This document shows positions 43,530 to 52,581 of a stretch of DNA of 52,581 nt, one piece after another. The stretch covers positions 33,082 to 85,662 of the forward strand of contig NZ_LAHA01000056.1 of NCBI RefSeq assembly GCF_002608075.1, written 5' to 3'. The notes below the pieces were generated by a model. It searched no databases. It was not told where the DNA came from and worked only from the letters and a program-made list of their open reading frames with translations. The position numbers and the translations under genes are program-made. Each line of letters begins with the position of its first letter. Position 1 is the stretch's first letter. Source of the DNA: Nostoc linckia z4 (lineage in GTDB: Bacteria > Cyanobacteriota > Cyanobacteriia > Cyanobacteriales > Nostocaceae).

Positions 43530-46500
43530 ATGACTAATCGACACAAACCCATGAAAAACGAGTCAACGTCAGCAAGCAACGCCGACGCTAATTTCCTTTT
43601 CGGTGGAGGTGAAATGGGTGCGCGGATGCGAGAATTCGACTGGTCGCAAACTTCTCTTGGCCCAACACAACATTGGCCGCAGAGTTTGAAAACAGCGGTG
43701 CGGATTATGCTGACTTCTCGCCAACCGATGTTTGTCTGGTGGGGGGACGAACTGATTAATCTTTACAACGATCCTTATAAAGCTATTATTGGTGGTAAAC
43801 ATCCACAAGCACTAGGCCAGCCAGCTTCCCATGTGTGGCGGGAAATTTGGGAGCAGGTAGGGCCGCGAGCAGAATCAGCGATGCTGAAAAACGAAGGCAC
43901 TTACGATGAAGCCTTACTGCTGATTATGGAGCGTAACGGCTACCCAGAGGAAACTTATTATACTTTTTCCTATAGTCCAGTTCCCAATGATGAAGGTGAG
44001 ACGGGCGGGATTATTTGTGCTAACACAGACGATACACAACGCATCATTGGAGAACGGCAGTTAAATTTATTACGTGAGTTAGCAACTAGGACAGCAGATG
44101 CACGTACATTCGATGAGGCCTGTACCTTGAGTGTCAGTTGTCTGGAAACCAACCCTTATGACTTCCCCTTTGCAATGATTTATTTGGTCGAACCAGACCA
44201 ACAACAGCTTTTTCTTGCTGGAACATGCCGCATTCAGCCAAACCACAAAGCAGCACCACAAACAGCTGCTCTCGATTCTGATGCTGTTTGGCCTTTTGGG
44301 GAAGTGATGGCAACCCATCAAACAAAATTAGTTGATATTTTAGCAGGGGATTTTGGTAGCTTGCCTTGCGGGATATGGGAGCGATACCTACGGCGGACTT
44401 CGCCAACGCCACATCAAGCAGTGGCTATACCCATTGCACCATCGAGAGAAACAGGCAAAGCTGCCATTTTAATTGCTGGCTTAAATCCCTTCAGGCTGTT
44501 CGACGATAATTATAGAGGATTTATGGAACTAGTTGCAGCTCAGATTGCAGCTAGCATTGCCAACGCCCAGGCTTACGAACAAGAGCGCAAACGAGCCGAA
44601 GCTTTAGCAGAAATCGATCGCGCCAAAACTATCTTCTTTAGCAACATCAGCCACGAGTTTCGTACCCCATTAACTCTAATGTTGGGGCCACTAGAAGACA
44701 TCCTAGCCGATGGTGGCAGTTTGTTACCAAGCAACGAACAAGAGCAGTTAAAAATGGTGCAACGTAACGGACTGCGCTTGTTGAAGCTAGTTAATAGCTT
44801 GTTAGATTTCTCGCGAATTGAAGCCGGAAGGGTTCAAGCTTCCTACGAACCCACAGACCTCGCCAGTTTCACCGCCGAATTAGCTAGTGTTTTTCGTTCA
44901 GCAATTGAACGAGCAGGAATGCAGTTATCAGTTAATTGTCCTCCCCTGCCGGCATCAGTGTATGTAGATCGGCAAATGTGGGAAAAAATAGTTCTCAACC
45001 TGCTGTCTAATGCCTTCAAATTCACCTTGGCAGGAAAAATTGTGGTGAATTTGCAGTGGGTGGAGAATAAGGAAGCGGGGATGCGGGGACGCGGGGACGC
45101 GGGGAGGTGGGGATGTGGTGACGCGGGGAGGTGGGGACGCGGGGACGCGGGGATAAGGGAAGATGAAAATGTAGAGAATTTTTCACAAACACTTTTTGCG
45201 TCCTCTTTCGTAGAACTGTCAGTGCAGGACACAGGAATCGGCATCCCAGCAGCAGAAATTCCCCAGTTGTTTGAACGCTTTCATCGCGTCAAAGGAGCGC
45301 AAGGACGAACCTTTGAAGGATCGGGAATTGGTCTGTCACTGGTGCAAGAATTAGTGAAAATGCATGGTGGAACTGTCCAAGTAAGCAGTGTTTTAGGAGT
45401 AGGCAGTTGCTTTACTGTATCCATTCCTACAGGCTATGCTCATTTACCTCCAGACAGGATTAGCGCAACTCAAACTTTAACTTCAACTGCCTTGGGTGCA
45501 GCACCCTACATAGAAGAAGCCCTGCGTTGGTTGCCTGAAGAGGGAAGTGAGGAATGGGCAGTGGGCAATAGGGAAATAACATCTTCATCTCCTACTTCCT
45601 ATTCCCTACTTTCTACTTTCTCTGCCCGTATTCTCCTCGCTGATGACAATTCTGATATGCGTGATTATGTCAAGCGGTTGTTAAGTCAGCACTATGAGGT
45701 GGAAGCAGTGCCCAATGGTTTAGCTGCTTTGAATTCTGTTCGGGAGCGTTTGCCAGATTTGGTACTGACGGATGTCATGATGCCTTTTTTGGATGGCTTT
45801 GGATTGTTGCAAGCATTACGCAGCGATCCGCAGACCAAAAAAGTTCCCATCATTCTGTTGTCGGCACGAGCAGGAGAAGAGGCGCGGGTAGAAGGGTTAG
45901 AAGCTGGAGCTGATGATTATCTGATTAAACCGTTCTCTGCCCGTGAATTGTTAGCACGGGTAGAAGCAGCCTTAAAAATGGCTCGTTTGAGACAGGAAAC
46001 GATGCAACGAGAACAAGAGCTGCGGTTTGAAGCGGAGGTGGCAAAGGCACATTTAGAAACGGTGTTAGCTGGTATCCAAGACCAGTTCTTTGTATTGGAT
46101 CGTCAGTGGCGCTACACCTTTGTCAATAAGCAGGTAGTAGAAGTTGTGGGCTTTTCTGAGGAGGAGTTACTGGGTAGAAGCATTTGGGAGGTGTTTCCAG
46201 ATTTAGGGGGAAGTGAATTTTATACCCAGGTTCATCGGGCGATCGCCGAACAAACTGTGGTTCGTTTTGAATATTTTTATCCTAGATGGAATCGCTGGTT
46301 TGAGAATCGCATCTATCCCTTTAATGAAGGTGTATCAATTTTTATCACAGATGTCAATGATGTCTATGAGGAACTACGCCTACGCAAACAAGCCCAAGAA
46401 GCACTTCTTGAAAGTGAGGAACGCTTTCGGCTGATGGCAGATTCAACACCAACATTAATTTGGATGTCTGGTACTGATAAATTATGTAATTATTTTAATA

Positions 46501-47963
46501 AGACTTGGTTGGACTTTACTGGGCGAACCATAGAGCAAGAGATGGGCAATGGTTGGACTCAAGGAGTGCATCCCGACGATTTGCAATATTGCTTAGATAC
46601 TTATAGAAATGCCTTTGACACCCGTCAAGGGTTTCACATGGAATATCGGCTCAGACGCTTTGATGGACAATACCGCTGGATTTTTGATGTCGGCGTACCT
46701 AGATTTACTCCCGAAGGAGAATTTTTAGGGTACATCGGTTCCTGTATTGATATTACCGAACGCAAGGCCGTAGAATCAGAACGCGATCGCCTGCTGCAAC
46801 TAGAGCAAGTTGCCAGAACCGAAGCCGAAAGAGCCAACCGCATCAAAGATGAGTTTCTAGCAGTACTTTCTCATGAATTGCGATCGCCCCTGAATCCGAT
46901 TCTCGGTTGGGCGAATTTGTTAAAAACTCGTGAATTTGATTCAGTGGCACTGAAAAAAGCGATCGCCACCATTGAGCGTAATGCTAAATTACAAGCTCAG
47001 CTGATTGAAGATTTGCTCGATGTCTCTCGCATTTTACAAGGCAAACTCAGCCTGAATATGTTTCCCGTCAGTTTAGCGATCGTCATTGATGCGGCATTGG
47101 AGACAGTGCGTTTGGCAGCAGAAGCAAAAAATATTCAAATTCATAAAACCCTCGATACTTGTGTAGAGAGAGTTTTGGGCGATTCCAGTCGTTTACAACA
47201 AATCATCTGGAATTTGTTATCCAATGCTGTGAAATTTACCCCCCAAGAAGGAAGAATTGACATTCAACTCCAGCAAGTTGACACTCAAGCTCAGATTATT
47301 GTCAGCGACACAGGTAAGGGGATCAGCCCCGAATTCCTTCCTCATGTGTTTGAATATTTCCGTCAGGCTGACAGCACGACAACCCGAAAGTTTGGTGGCT
47401 TGGGGTTAGGCTTAGCAATTGTTCGTCATTTGGTAGAACTACATGGGGGAACAATTTGGGTAGAAAGTTTAGGCGAAGGCCAAGGAGCCACTTTTACAGT
47501 TAGACTACCCTTAATCAAAAAAGATTTAAATCAAAAACAAGATAACGAATTTCTTGATTTTGATGTTTCCCCCGCCACTGAAATTCTGACGGGTATAGAA
47601 ATTTTAGTCGTGGATGATGATGCAGATACCCGTGAATTCCACGCATTTGTGCTAGAACAAGCTGGAGCCAAGGTGACCACTGCGGAATCGGCTTTAGAAG
47701 CACTACAAGCCTTGGCAGAGTCAAAGCCAGATATTCTAGTGAGTGATATCGGAATGCCCGAAACAGACGGTCATATGCTGATGCGCCAAATTAAAGCATT
47801 GCAGGTAGAGCAAGACAAACAGATTCTGGCCATCGCTTTAACTGCTTATGCAGGAGAAATCAACCAAAAACAAGCACTTCAATCAGGATTTCAAAAACAT
47901 ATATCCAAACCCGTGGAACCAGACGAGTTAGTCAAGGCAATTGCTAATTTGATTGGTAGGTAG
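43530..47963 (+). CDS. Multidomain hybrid sensor kinase with two kinase cores and two receivers
   Basis: A 1477-residue soluble phosphorelay protein. Order: PAS-like sensor (about 35-165), GAF-like domain (about 175-350), HisKA 1 with H375 in SNISHEFRTP, HATPase 1 (N-box NLLSNAFKF about 490; DTGIGIP about 567; GSGIGLSL about 597), receiver 1 with D748 in LTDVMMP, PAS 2 (about 841-950), PAS 3 with PAC (about 960-1080), HisKA 2 with H1115 in VLSHELRSP, HATPase 2 (NLLSNAVKF about 1228; GLGLGLAIV about 1290) and receiver 2 with D1406 in VSDIGMP. No membrane segment is seen. Repeat-coded insertions lie in HATPase 1 (about 516-542) and before receiver 1 (about 670-697). The signal and output are unknown. 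Confidence 0.93.
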   Translation: MTNRHKPMKNESTSASNADANFLFGGGEMGARMREFDWSQTSLGPTQHWPQSLKTAVRIMLTSRQPMFVWWGDELINLYNDPYKAIIGGKHPQALGQPASHVWREIWEQVGPRAESAMLKNEGTYDEALLLIMERNGYPEETYYTFSYSPVPNDEGETGGIICANTDDTQRIIGERQLNLLRELATRTADARTFDEACTLSVSCLETNPYDFPFAMIYLVEPDQQQLFLAGTCRIQPNHKAAPQTAALDSDAVWPFGEVMATHQTKLVDILAGDFGSLPCGIWERYLRRTSPTPHQAVAIPIAPSRETGKAAILIAGLNPFRLFDDNYRGFMELVAAQIAASIANAQAYEQERKRAEALAEIDRAKTIFFSNISHEFRTPLTLMLGPLEDILADGGSLLPSNEQEQLKMVQRNGLRLLKLVNSLLDFSRIEAGRVQASYEPTDLASFTAELASVFRSAIERAGMQLSVNCPPLPASVYVDRQMWEKIVLNLLSNAFKFTLAGKIVVNLQWVENKEAGMRGRGDAGRWGCGDAGRWGRGDAGIREDENVENFSQTLFASSFVELSVQDTGIGIPAAEIPQLFERFHRVKGAQGRTFEGSGIGLSLVQELVKMHGGTVQVSSVLGVGSCFTVSIPTGYAHLPPDRISATQTLTSTALGAAPYIEEALRWLPEEGSEEWAVGNREITSSSPTSYSLLSTFSARILLADDNSDMRDYVKRLLSQHYEVEAVPNGLAALNSVRERLPDLVLTDVMMPFLDGFGLLQALRSDPQTKKVPIILLSARAGEEARVEGLEAGADDYLIKPFSARELLARVEAALKMARLRQETMQREQELRFEAEVAKAHLETVLAGIQDQFFVLDRQWRYTFVNKQVVEVVGFSEEELLGRSIWEVFPDLGGSEFYTQVHRAIAEQTVVRFEYFYPRWNRWFENRIYPFNEGVSIFITDVNDVYEELRLRKQAQEALLESEERFRLMADSTPTLIWMSGTDKLCNYFNKTWLDFTGRTIEQEMGNGWTQGVHPDDLQYCLDTYRNAFDTRQGFHMEYRLRRFDGQYRWIFDVGVPRFTPEGEFLGYIGSCIDITERKAVESERDRLLQLEQVARTEAERANRIKDEFLAVLSHELRSPLNPILGWANLLKTREFDSVALKKAIATIERNAKLQAQLIEDLLDVSRILQGKLSLNMFPVSLAIVIDAALETVRLAAEAKNIQIHKTLDTCVERVLGDSSRLQQIIWNLLSNAVKFTPQEGRIDIQLQQVDTQAQIIVSDTGKGISPEFLPHVFEYFRQADSTTTRKFGGLGLGLAIVRHLVELHGGTIWVESLGEGQGATFTVRLPLIKKDLNQKQDNEFLDFDVSPATEILTGIEILVVDDDADTREFHAFVLEQAGAKVTTAESALEALQALAESKPDILVSDIGMPETDGHMLMRQIKALQVEQDKQILAIALTAYAGEINQKQALQSGFQKHISKPVEPDELVKAIANLIGR
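45076..45154 (+). repeat. In-frame tandem repeat GGGGACGC / GGGGAGGT inside the first ATPase domain
   Basis: About nine units of eight bases (GCGGGGAC, GGTGGGGA and variants) encode a glycine/arginine/tryptophan/aspartate-rich segment (GRGDAGRWGCGDAGRWGRGD) between the N-box and the G1 box. It is the same sort of short tandem repeat as found intergenically at 29698-29820. Confidence 0.85.
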
Positions 47964-48083
47964 GATTTTGGGGGTTGATTGTTGACTGAGGAGTTGAGAG
48001 TTAGGAGTTAGGAGTTAGAAGTTATATCATGTCCGCGCGAGGCGTGACTTCTCTCCTTGTCTCCCCAGTCCCCCCAATCCCCA

Positions 48084-48521
48084 TCATGCCTTAGCGTACT
48101 TATCAATGATATTGGCTAAGTCTGGTATCGCCTCTTCAACATGTTTTTTCGCTGAGCCGCGAAGCTTGTCATAGGTTCCTCGCACGATTTGGCGTTTCAC
48201 AGTTTTGAGTCTGGCGTCAGTTACGCCCAGAAGTGCATCTGCTGTATCTGATGAATTAGCAATCACGTGTCCCACTGGGTCACCTTTTTGAACGCCTTCA
48301 TTCCAAATGGGATCGAGTGCTGTCAAACACTGGGGTAAAAGTTGTTCAACCGCATAAGGAATGTATCCAGGCTTGATTCCCTTTAAGGCTCCAAAGGCCG
48401 CTTTCAAAGCCATACCACTGATACCTGACTTAGAAGCAATCTGTGTTTCGAGCAGGTTGCAGCAGTCTTCTACCACCATAGCTTTTTTGTTTGTGTTCAA
48501 AAGTCCGTCGCTAAGTCCCAT
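48084..48521 (-). CDS. DUF6918-like conserved protein, 145 aa
   Basis: A helical, soluble 145-residue protein. It begins MGLSDGLLNTNKKAMVVEDC and contains ASKSGISGMALKAAFGALKGIKPG (key residues SGISGMALK), then a helical C-terminal half (VKRQIVRGTYDKLRGSAKKHVEEAIPDL). This pattern resembles the DUF6918 family, from memory only. There is a TCAGGAGGAGTG-type ribosome binding site just upstream of the ATG. Function unknown. Confidence 0.7.
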   Translation of the reverse strand: MGLSDGLLNTNKKAMVVEDCCNLLETQIASKSGISGMALKAAFGALKGIKPGYIPYAVEQLLPQCLTALDPIWNEGVQKGDPVGHVIANSSDTADALLGVTDARLKTVKRQIVRGTYDKLRGSAKKHVEEAIPDLANIIDKYAKA

Positions 48522-49044
48522 TTCACTCCTCCTGAGAAATCCAGTACTTAATTTTCATTCAATTAATTTTTTAGCAAGCAGGAAGTTACAGAAAATGGTA
48601 TCTGAGATGCCATTGTCAGTCCTAAAGATAACCTTGCTGTGCTGTTAAATGGTAGTTTTGAATTTAGCTATAACCTAAATTAAGTAACCTTAGTATCACA
48701 TCACAAGCCAAAAATTAAGTAAATACATTTAATTTTTTCCATAAATCTAAAAAAATTTATACTAATTAACCAACTTGAAGTCAAACACCATAAAGATGCT
48801 TAACCAGCTGTTGAGAATTCTAGCAAGGACTGGTGCGATCGCAAATACTACATCTTTGAAACAATTTTTATAGCTCAATAGCTATTAAGCGATACTTATG
48901 GCAAATACTTTTAAAAAAAATTACTCTCATGGCAAGTTTGTACCAAGAGCATGTACAATTTCTACTTAAAATTTAAAAAATGCTACACAATGCGTGAGCA
49001 AAAAGTTTCACTTTACTCCTGTAATTTATATTAGGTGTAAGGCT
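48522..49044. other. AT-rich divergent intergenic region
   Basis: About 520 bases between divergent genes, AT-rich, with one HIP1-type site at 48836-48842 (TGCGATCGCA). No gene, structured RNA or repeat is supported. It should hold promoters in both directions. Confidence 0.4.
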
Positions 49045-49254
49045 ATGATTTCCCAAGATTATGATTCAATTTCCGATGTAAATGAACTGCTAAGAAAAAT
49101 CAGAATCAAAGAAAGTCAGCTAAAAATCGCACAAGAATCTGATATGGTAAACGTAATTACAGCATTACGGACTCAACTGTTAGAACTACAGCATGAGTTA
49201 TCAGAGTCACCTGACTCGGAATTGCAAGCATTGATGAGTTTGTTAGATGACTGA
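49045..49254 (+). CDS. Small coiled-coil hypothetical protein, 69 aa
   Basis: A helical protein, MISQDYDSISDVNELLRKIR... with a heptad-like segment IKESQLKIAQ and TALRTQLLELQHELSE. ATG 49045 has a GTAAGG site; an upstream GTG at 48994 would add 17 residues without support. Family unknown. Confidence 0.6.
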   Translation: MISQDYDSISDVNELLRKIRIKESQLKIAQESDMVNVITALRTQLLELQHELSESPDSELQALMSLLDD

Positions 49255-49291
49255 ACTACCCCACCCTAGCTTGAAAGGAGTTCGGTCACAA

Positions 49292-49520
49292 CCATAGGTG
49301 TCAACTTAGGAACTCCAAAAAATAAATTATTCCGGTTGGGGTCGTTTACTGTTGACTGTTAACGGTAAATAGCGAAACGGGCAGTTAGAAACCGCATCTA
49401 CACAAACTCTCACCCACCTTTGTGGGTTTCAAAACCTTAATTTTCCATTAGTCCGCGCAGGCCGACTTCGTTTGTGTAGCTACGAATTCCATTCACTAAG
49501 GCTTAAGTTGACACCTATGG
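49292..49520. mobile_element. MITE-like element with 17-bp terminal inverted repeats
   Basis: CCATAGGTGTCAACTTA (49292-49308) and TAAGTTGACACCTATGG (49504-49520) are perfect inverted repeats. Inside are a GTTGACTGTTAAC repeat, the inner pair CTACACAAAC/GTTTGTGTAG and CCACCTTTGTGGGTTTC. There is no coding capacity. Confidence 0.7.
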
Positions 49521-49593
49521 GTCACGACTCCCGACTTCTATGTGGTAACAACAGCTACCATAGGAGAAACAAGTGGCGTGGAAACCCCAATCC

Positions 49594-50565
49594 TTACAAT
49601 GCCAATTCTTCGGGAAAGCCAAGCATGATATTGAGATTTTGGACTGCGGCCCCGGATGCGCCTTTGCCTAAGTTGTCAAGACGAGCAACTAGCAAGGCTT
49701 CTTTGGTCGCGTCATTAGCAAAGACAAAAATCTGAACAAAGTTGGTACCGTTCATGGCTTTGGCATCTAGAAACGTTCCCTCTCTAAGAAGTGTGAGTTC
49801 TTTGAATGGAGCAACTTGGACAAATTTTTGACTTTGGTAATAGTCAGCGATCGCTTCATAGATTACCTCACCTGATGGCGGATTATCCAAAATCCACAAG
49901 GGCAAAGGCACTTGTACTAACATTCCCTGCTCAAAATCACCCACTGACGGTACAAACAACGGCGGCGACGCTAACCCCGAATAGTAATGCATTTCCTTAA
50001 CGTGCTTATGCCCAAACTGCAAACCGTAGATACCATAGGGATAAAGCGACTCTCCCCCGGCTTGTGTTGTGTGGAAAGCATCGTACTTTTGAATCAAATT
50101 CTTTCCGCCACCAGAGTAACCAGACACTGCATTCACGGTGATGGGAAAGTCAGTTTTTAAAATTCCTTTAGCAATCAACGGACGGATACAAGCTAAAAAT
50201 CCCGTGGGGTAACAGCCGGGATTACTTATAAACTGGGCGCTGGCGATTTTTTCTCGCTGTCCTGGATTTAGTTCGGGAAAGCCATATACCCAACTTTGTG
50301 CTGTGCGATAAGCAGTACTGGCATCAAGAATTTTAACGCTAGTATTAGTAACTAAGCTCACAGCTTCGCGGGCAGCGTCATCAGGTAGGCAGAGAATAAC
50401 AACATCCACAGCATTAATCAGCTTAGCTCGCTCAGTTGCATCTTTTCGTTTAGATGCCTCAATGCTAACTATCTCGATGTCATCCCGTTGGTTGAGGCGC
50501 GAGTAAATTTGTAAGCCTGTGGTTCCTGATTCTCCATCAATGAAAATCTTCGGTTTAGCACTCAT
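49594..50565 (-). CDS. argC: N-acetyl-gamma-glutamyl-phosphate reductase (short type)
   Basis: A 323-residue enzyme of arginine synthesis that reduces N-acetylglutamyl phosphate with NADPH. IFIDGESGTTGLQIYSRL (about 7-24) binds NADP, DVVILCLPDDAA (about 54-65), YGFPELN (about 94-100) and the catalytic cysteine in SNPGCYPTG (C about 117) are visible; KHVKEMHYYSG matches the later histidine region. Length fits the short ArgC subfamily (about 310) and not the 350-residue type. It is transcribed alone. Confidence 0.94.
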   Translation of the reverse strand: MSAKPKIFIDGESGTTGLQIYSRLNQRDDIEIVSIEASKRKDATERAKLINAVDVVILCLPDDAAREAVSLVTNTSVKILDASTAYRTAQSWVYGFPELNPGQREKIASAQFISNPGCYPTGFLACIRPLIAKGILKTDFPITVNAVSGYSGGGKNLIQKYDAFHTTQAGGESLYPYGIYGLQFGHKHVKEMHYYSGLASPPLFVPSVGDFEQGMLVQVPLPLWILDNPPSGEVIYEAIADYYQSQKFVQVAPFKELTLLREGTFLDAKAMNGTNFVQIFVFANDATKEALLVARLDNLGKGASGAAVQNLNIMLGFPEELAL

Positions 50566-50745
50566 GGGATCTTATATATTTACAGCGTATTTCAGGTAAA
50601 TCAAGTACATCACTACGGGCGCTATTATCCGTACCTCACTCCGAAAGCAATGTACTGTAAGTGGTATTTTAAAACAGTTATGTAATCTCCTTTAATTTTA
50701 TGGGGAACAACGAACAGTCAACCGTCAACCATCAACCATCAACAT
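50566..50745. repeat. Spacer with GTCAACC repeats between argC and glpK
   Basis: Four tandem units CAGTCAACCGTCAACCATCAACC (about 50714-50741, heptamers GTCAACC/ATCAACC) lie just past the glpK stop. The rest holds the argC promoter. Confidence 0.6.
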
Positions 50746-52248
50746 CTACCAATCAAGAGTACGTTTGACTGCCTTTTGCCAGGTAGCAAAGTTCGAGAAA
50801 TCATTCTTTGGCTGAAATATGCGCTCAATCTGCCGTTGCTGCGCCAATGTTTCATAGTTATCCCAAAATCCCACGGCTAAACCTGCTGCGAATGCTGCAC
50901 CTTGAACGGTGGTATCGCGCATTATCGGACGTTCCACTGGGATACCTAAGACATCAGCTTGAAACTGCATCAAAAAATTATTCTCGCAAGCACCACCATC
51001 TACGGTTAATCGCCCGACTGGTGTAGTACTAAATTCATTTATCGCCTGCACTACTTCCACAACTTGATAAGCTATGGCCTCTAACACGGCGCGTACTAAA
51101 TGTTCTGGTTGTACGCTGGCGGTAATGCCGAAAAATGCTCCCCTGGCGCTCATATCCCAGTAGGGTGCCCCCAGTCCGCTAAATGCAGGTACAAAATATA
51201 CGCCGCCATTATCTGTAACTTTATTTGCCATTGCTTCAGTTTCAGCCGCAGTTTTAATTAACTTCAAGCTATCGCGCAACCATTGGATACAAGCACCGCT
51301 AGTAAACATACTGCCTTCTAAGGCGTAGCCAACATCTAAAACGCCGTTTGGATTTCTTTGCGTCCATGCCACTGTGGAAATGAGTTTTTCGGGTGACCGC
51401 ACAATTTTAGAGCCAGTATGAGCTACTAAAAAGCTACCTGTACCGTAAGTACATTTCATCAAACCAGGACTGTGGCATCCATGACCAAACAAAGCAGCTT
51501 GCTGATCTCCCAAAATGGCACTAATGGGAATTTCCGCACCAAATAAAGTAGCATCAGTAACTCCAAATACCCCTAGACTAGGCTGAATCTGGGGCAAAAT
51601 TTGAAGCGGAATCTGGAATAATTTGAGGAGAATTTCATCCCATTCGCAGGTTTTGAGATTCATTAACATTGTGCGGCTGGCGTTGCTGTGGTCGGTGGCG
51701 TGGACTTTGCCACCTGTGAGTTTCCATAGCACCCAAGTATCAATCGTGCCTGCAAGGACATTGTTTACATCGATATCTGTAAACTTGTCTAATAGCCATC
51801 TAAGCTTAGTAGCAGAAAAGTAGGCGTCGATAATCAATCCGGTGCGATCGTAAATTTCCGGCGCATAGCCTTCGTTTTGTAATTTTTGACACAATGGAGC
51901 AGTACGTCGGTCTTGCCAAACGATCGCTCTATGGAGTGGCTTTCCTGTGGTTTTATCCCAAATTAAACAGGTTTCACGTTGCACAGTCAACCCCATTGCG
52001 GCGATGGCCGATGGGGTAATTTTGGCATTGGCGATAGCCGTTTTCATCACCCAGCAAGTATCCTGCCAGATTTCTTCAGGGTCATGTTCTAGCCATCCTG
52101 GCTGTGGATAATACTGAGTCAATTCTTTATATGCCTGTCCGACAATTTTACCTTCTGCGTTAAACACAAAAGCGCGGTTGCCGGTAGTACCCAAGTCTAG
52201 TGCCAAGATGTGGCCAGATGATGGAGTTGTGCTGCCAACTGTGTCCAT
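50746..52248 (-). CDS. glpK: Glycerol kinase
   Basis: A 500-residue FGGY-family kinase that phosphorylates glycerol to glycerol 3-phosphate. HILALDLGTTGNRAFVFN (about 14-31) is the phosphate-1 loop, WLEHDPEEIWQDTC and RAIVWQDRRT (about 127-136) are characteristic of GlpK, and GILGDQQAALFGHGC-type residues (SAILGDQQAALFGHGC, about 244-259) and VDGGACENNFLMQFQAD (about 415-431) complete the FGGY core. ATG 52248 is preferred; a TTG at 52275 is in frame. No glpF or glpD neighbour is seen. Confidence 0.94.
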   Translation of the reverse strand: MDTVGSTTPSSGHILALDLGTTGNRAFVFNAEGKIVGQAYKELTQYYPQPGWLEHDPEEIWQDTCWVMKTAIANAKITPSAIAAMGLTVQRETCLIWDKTTGKPLHRAIVWQDRRTAPLCQKLQNEGYAPEIYDRTGLIIDAYFSATKLRWLLDKFTDIDVNNVLAGTIDTWVLWKLTGGKVHATDHSNASRTMLMNLKTCEWDEILLKLFQIPLQILPQIQPSLGVFGVTDATLFGAEIPISAILGDQQAALFGHGCHSPGLMKCTYGTGSFLVAHTGSKIVRSPEKLISTVAWTQRNPNGVLDVGYALEGSMFTSGACIQWLRDSLKLIKTAAETEAMANKVTDNGGVYFVPAFSGLGAPYWDMSARGAFFGITASVQPEHLVRAVLEAIAYQVVEVVQAINEFSTTPVGRLTVDGGACENNFLMQFQADVLGIPVERPIMRDTTVQGAAFAAGLAVGFWDNYETLAQQRQIERIFQPKNDFSNFATWQKAVKRTLDW

Positions 52249-52311
52249 AGCCGAATAATGCGATGGTGATTTCAATATCCGTCAAATCACATATAGTTAC
52301 TAAAAACATAA

Positions 52312-52581
52312 TCAAATGTTTCTAGCTTGGTAAGGCGTAAGCCTTACTGGGCTAACTACAAGCCTCTCTATTGAGTTTCTATCGAAGATAGAGTCCCCAA
52401 CTACCTTTCTTAATATATTTAGCGAACCATTTAAATCTGCTGAGTAGATTTTTCCTGAGTTAGACCTAAACAAACCTCTCTTGATTCTTCTGCCTAAATA
52501 TTGCTCATGTTTTTTAATGGGTTCCAAATCCAGAAAACTACATTTGGATGTGTAGCTCTCCTCGCTGATTTGTACTTTGAT
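52312..52581 (-). CDS. tnpB: IS200/IS605-family TnpB, C-terminal end (runs off the window)
   Basis: The frame is open from the right edge to the stop at 52312 (89 codons visible). EESYTSKCSFLD, YLGRRIKRGLFRS and ADLNGSLNILRKV match the zinc-ribbon and RuvC-III end of TnpB, the RNA-guided nuclease of IS605-type elements. The second zinc-ribbon cysteine pair is not evident in this branch. The rest of the gene is beyond the edge, so integrity cannot be judged. Confidence 0.88.
   Translation of the reverse strand: MKVQISEESYTSKCSFLDLEPIKKHEQYLGRRIKRGLFRSNSGKIYSADLNGSLNILRKVVGDSIFDRNSIERLVVSPVRLTPYQARNI
52330..52347. repeat. Hairpin at the tnpB 3' end (right-end/omega-RNA region)
   Basis: GTAAGGC-GTAA-GCCTTAC is a perfect 7-bp hairpin overlapping the last codons of tnpB. 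IS605 right ends and their omega RNAs contain such structures near the 3' end of tnpB; the exact element end is probably between 52250 and 52312. Confidence 0.5.

Overview
The window looks like chromosomal DNA of a filamentous, probably heterocyst-forming cyanobacterium (Nostoc/Anabaena type). The reasons are frequent GCGATCGC (HIP1) octamers, many short tandem and palindromic intergenic repeats typical of Nostocales, an NDH-1 subunit NdhD, and many cyanobacterial conserved proteins.

Region 1 (about 2.1-22.9 kb, + strand) is an extracellular/cytosolic contractile injection system (eCIS, phage-tail-like, Afp/PVC class). In order it encodes a DUF4255 cap protein, an unnamed eCIS protein, sheath, two tube proteins, a DUF5908 micro-protein, a LysM tube/baseplate adaptor, a VgrG-like spike, a gp25 baseplate protein, a DUF4157 protein carrying a probable effector domain, a giant baseplate J protein, a fibre with a bulb-lectin motif, a small coiled coil, a second baseplate protein, a tape-measure protein and a membrane protein. 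No AAA+ ATPase and no PAAR tip is visible. An MMADHC homologue precedes the cluster and an RTX lipase follows it.

Region 2 (25.3-28.0 kb) is housekeeping-like: a probable PirA nitrogen regulator, a SAM hydrolase (DUF62), a DUF2301 membrane protein and a YdcF/SanA-like protein.

Region 3 (28.1-32.2 kb, all on the - strand) is the most unusual part. It encodes a Ro60-like HEAT+vWA protein, a stand-alone L7/L12 paralogue, two unfamiliar proteins (241 and 66 aa), and at least three structured RNAs. Each RNA carries a tRNA-like module on a long terminal helix whose internal loop is invariant while the flanking stems vary with base pairing preserved. This is the architecture of bacterial Y RNAs, the partners of Ro60. 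One RNA is a circularly permuted tRNA mimic with a palindromic repeat inserted in its T-loop. Another sits between the two halves of a further tRNA-like sequence.

Region 4 (32.6-52.6 kb) holds a secreted cyanovirin-N homologue, ndhD, glyS, murD, a Uma2 nuclease, a short-chain dehydrogenase, a 1477-residue sensor protein with two histidine-kinase cores and two receiver domains, a probable DUF6918 protein, argC, glpK and the 3' end of an IS605-type tnpB at the window edge. Repeat DNA has entered coding sequence in frame in murD and in the kinase.

All functional statements come from reading the sequence by eye; no database search or folding program was run.
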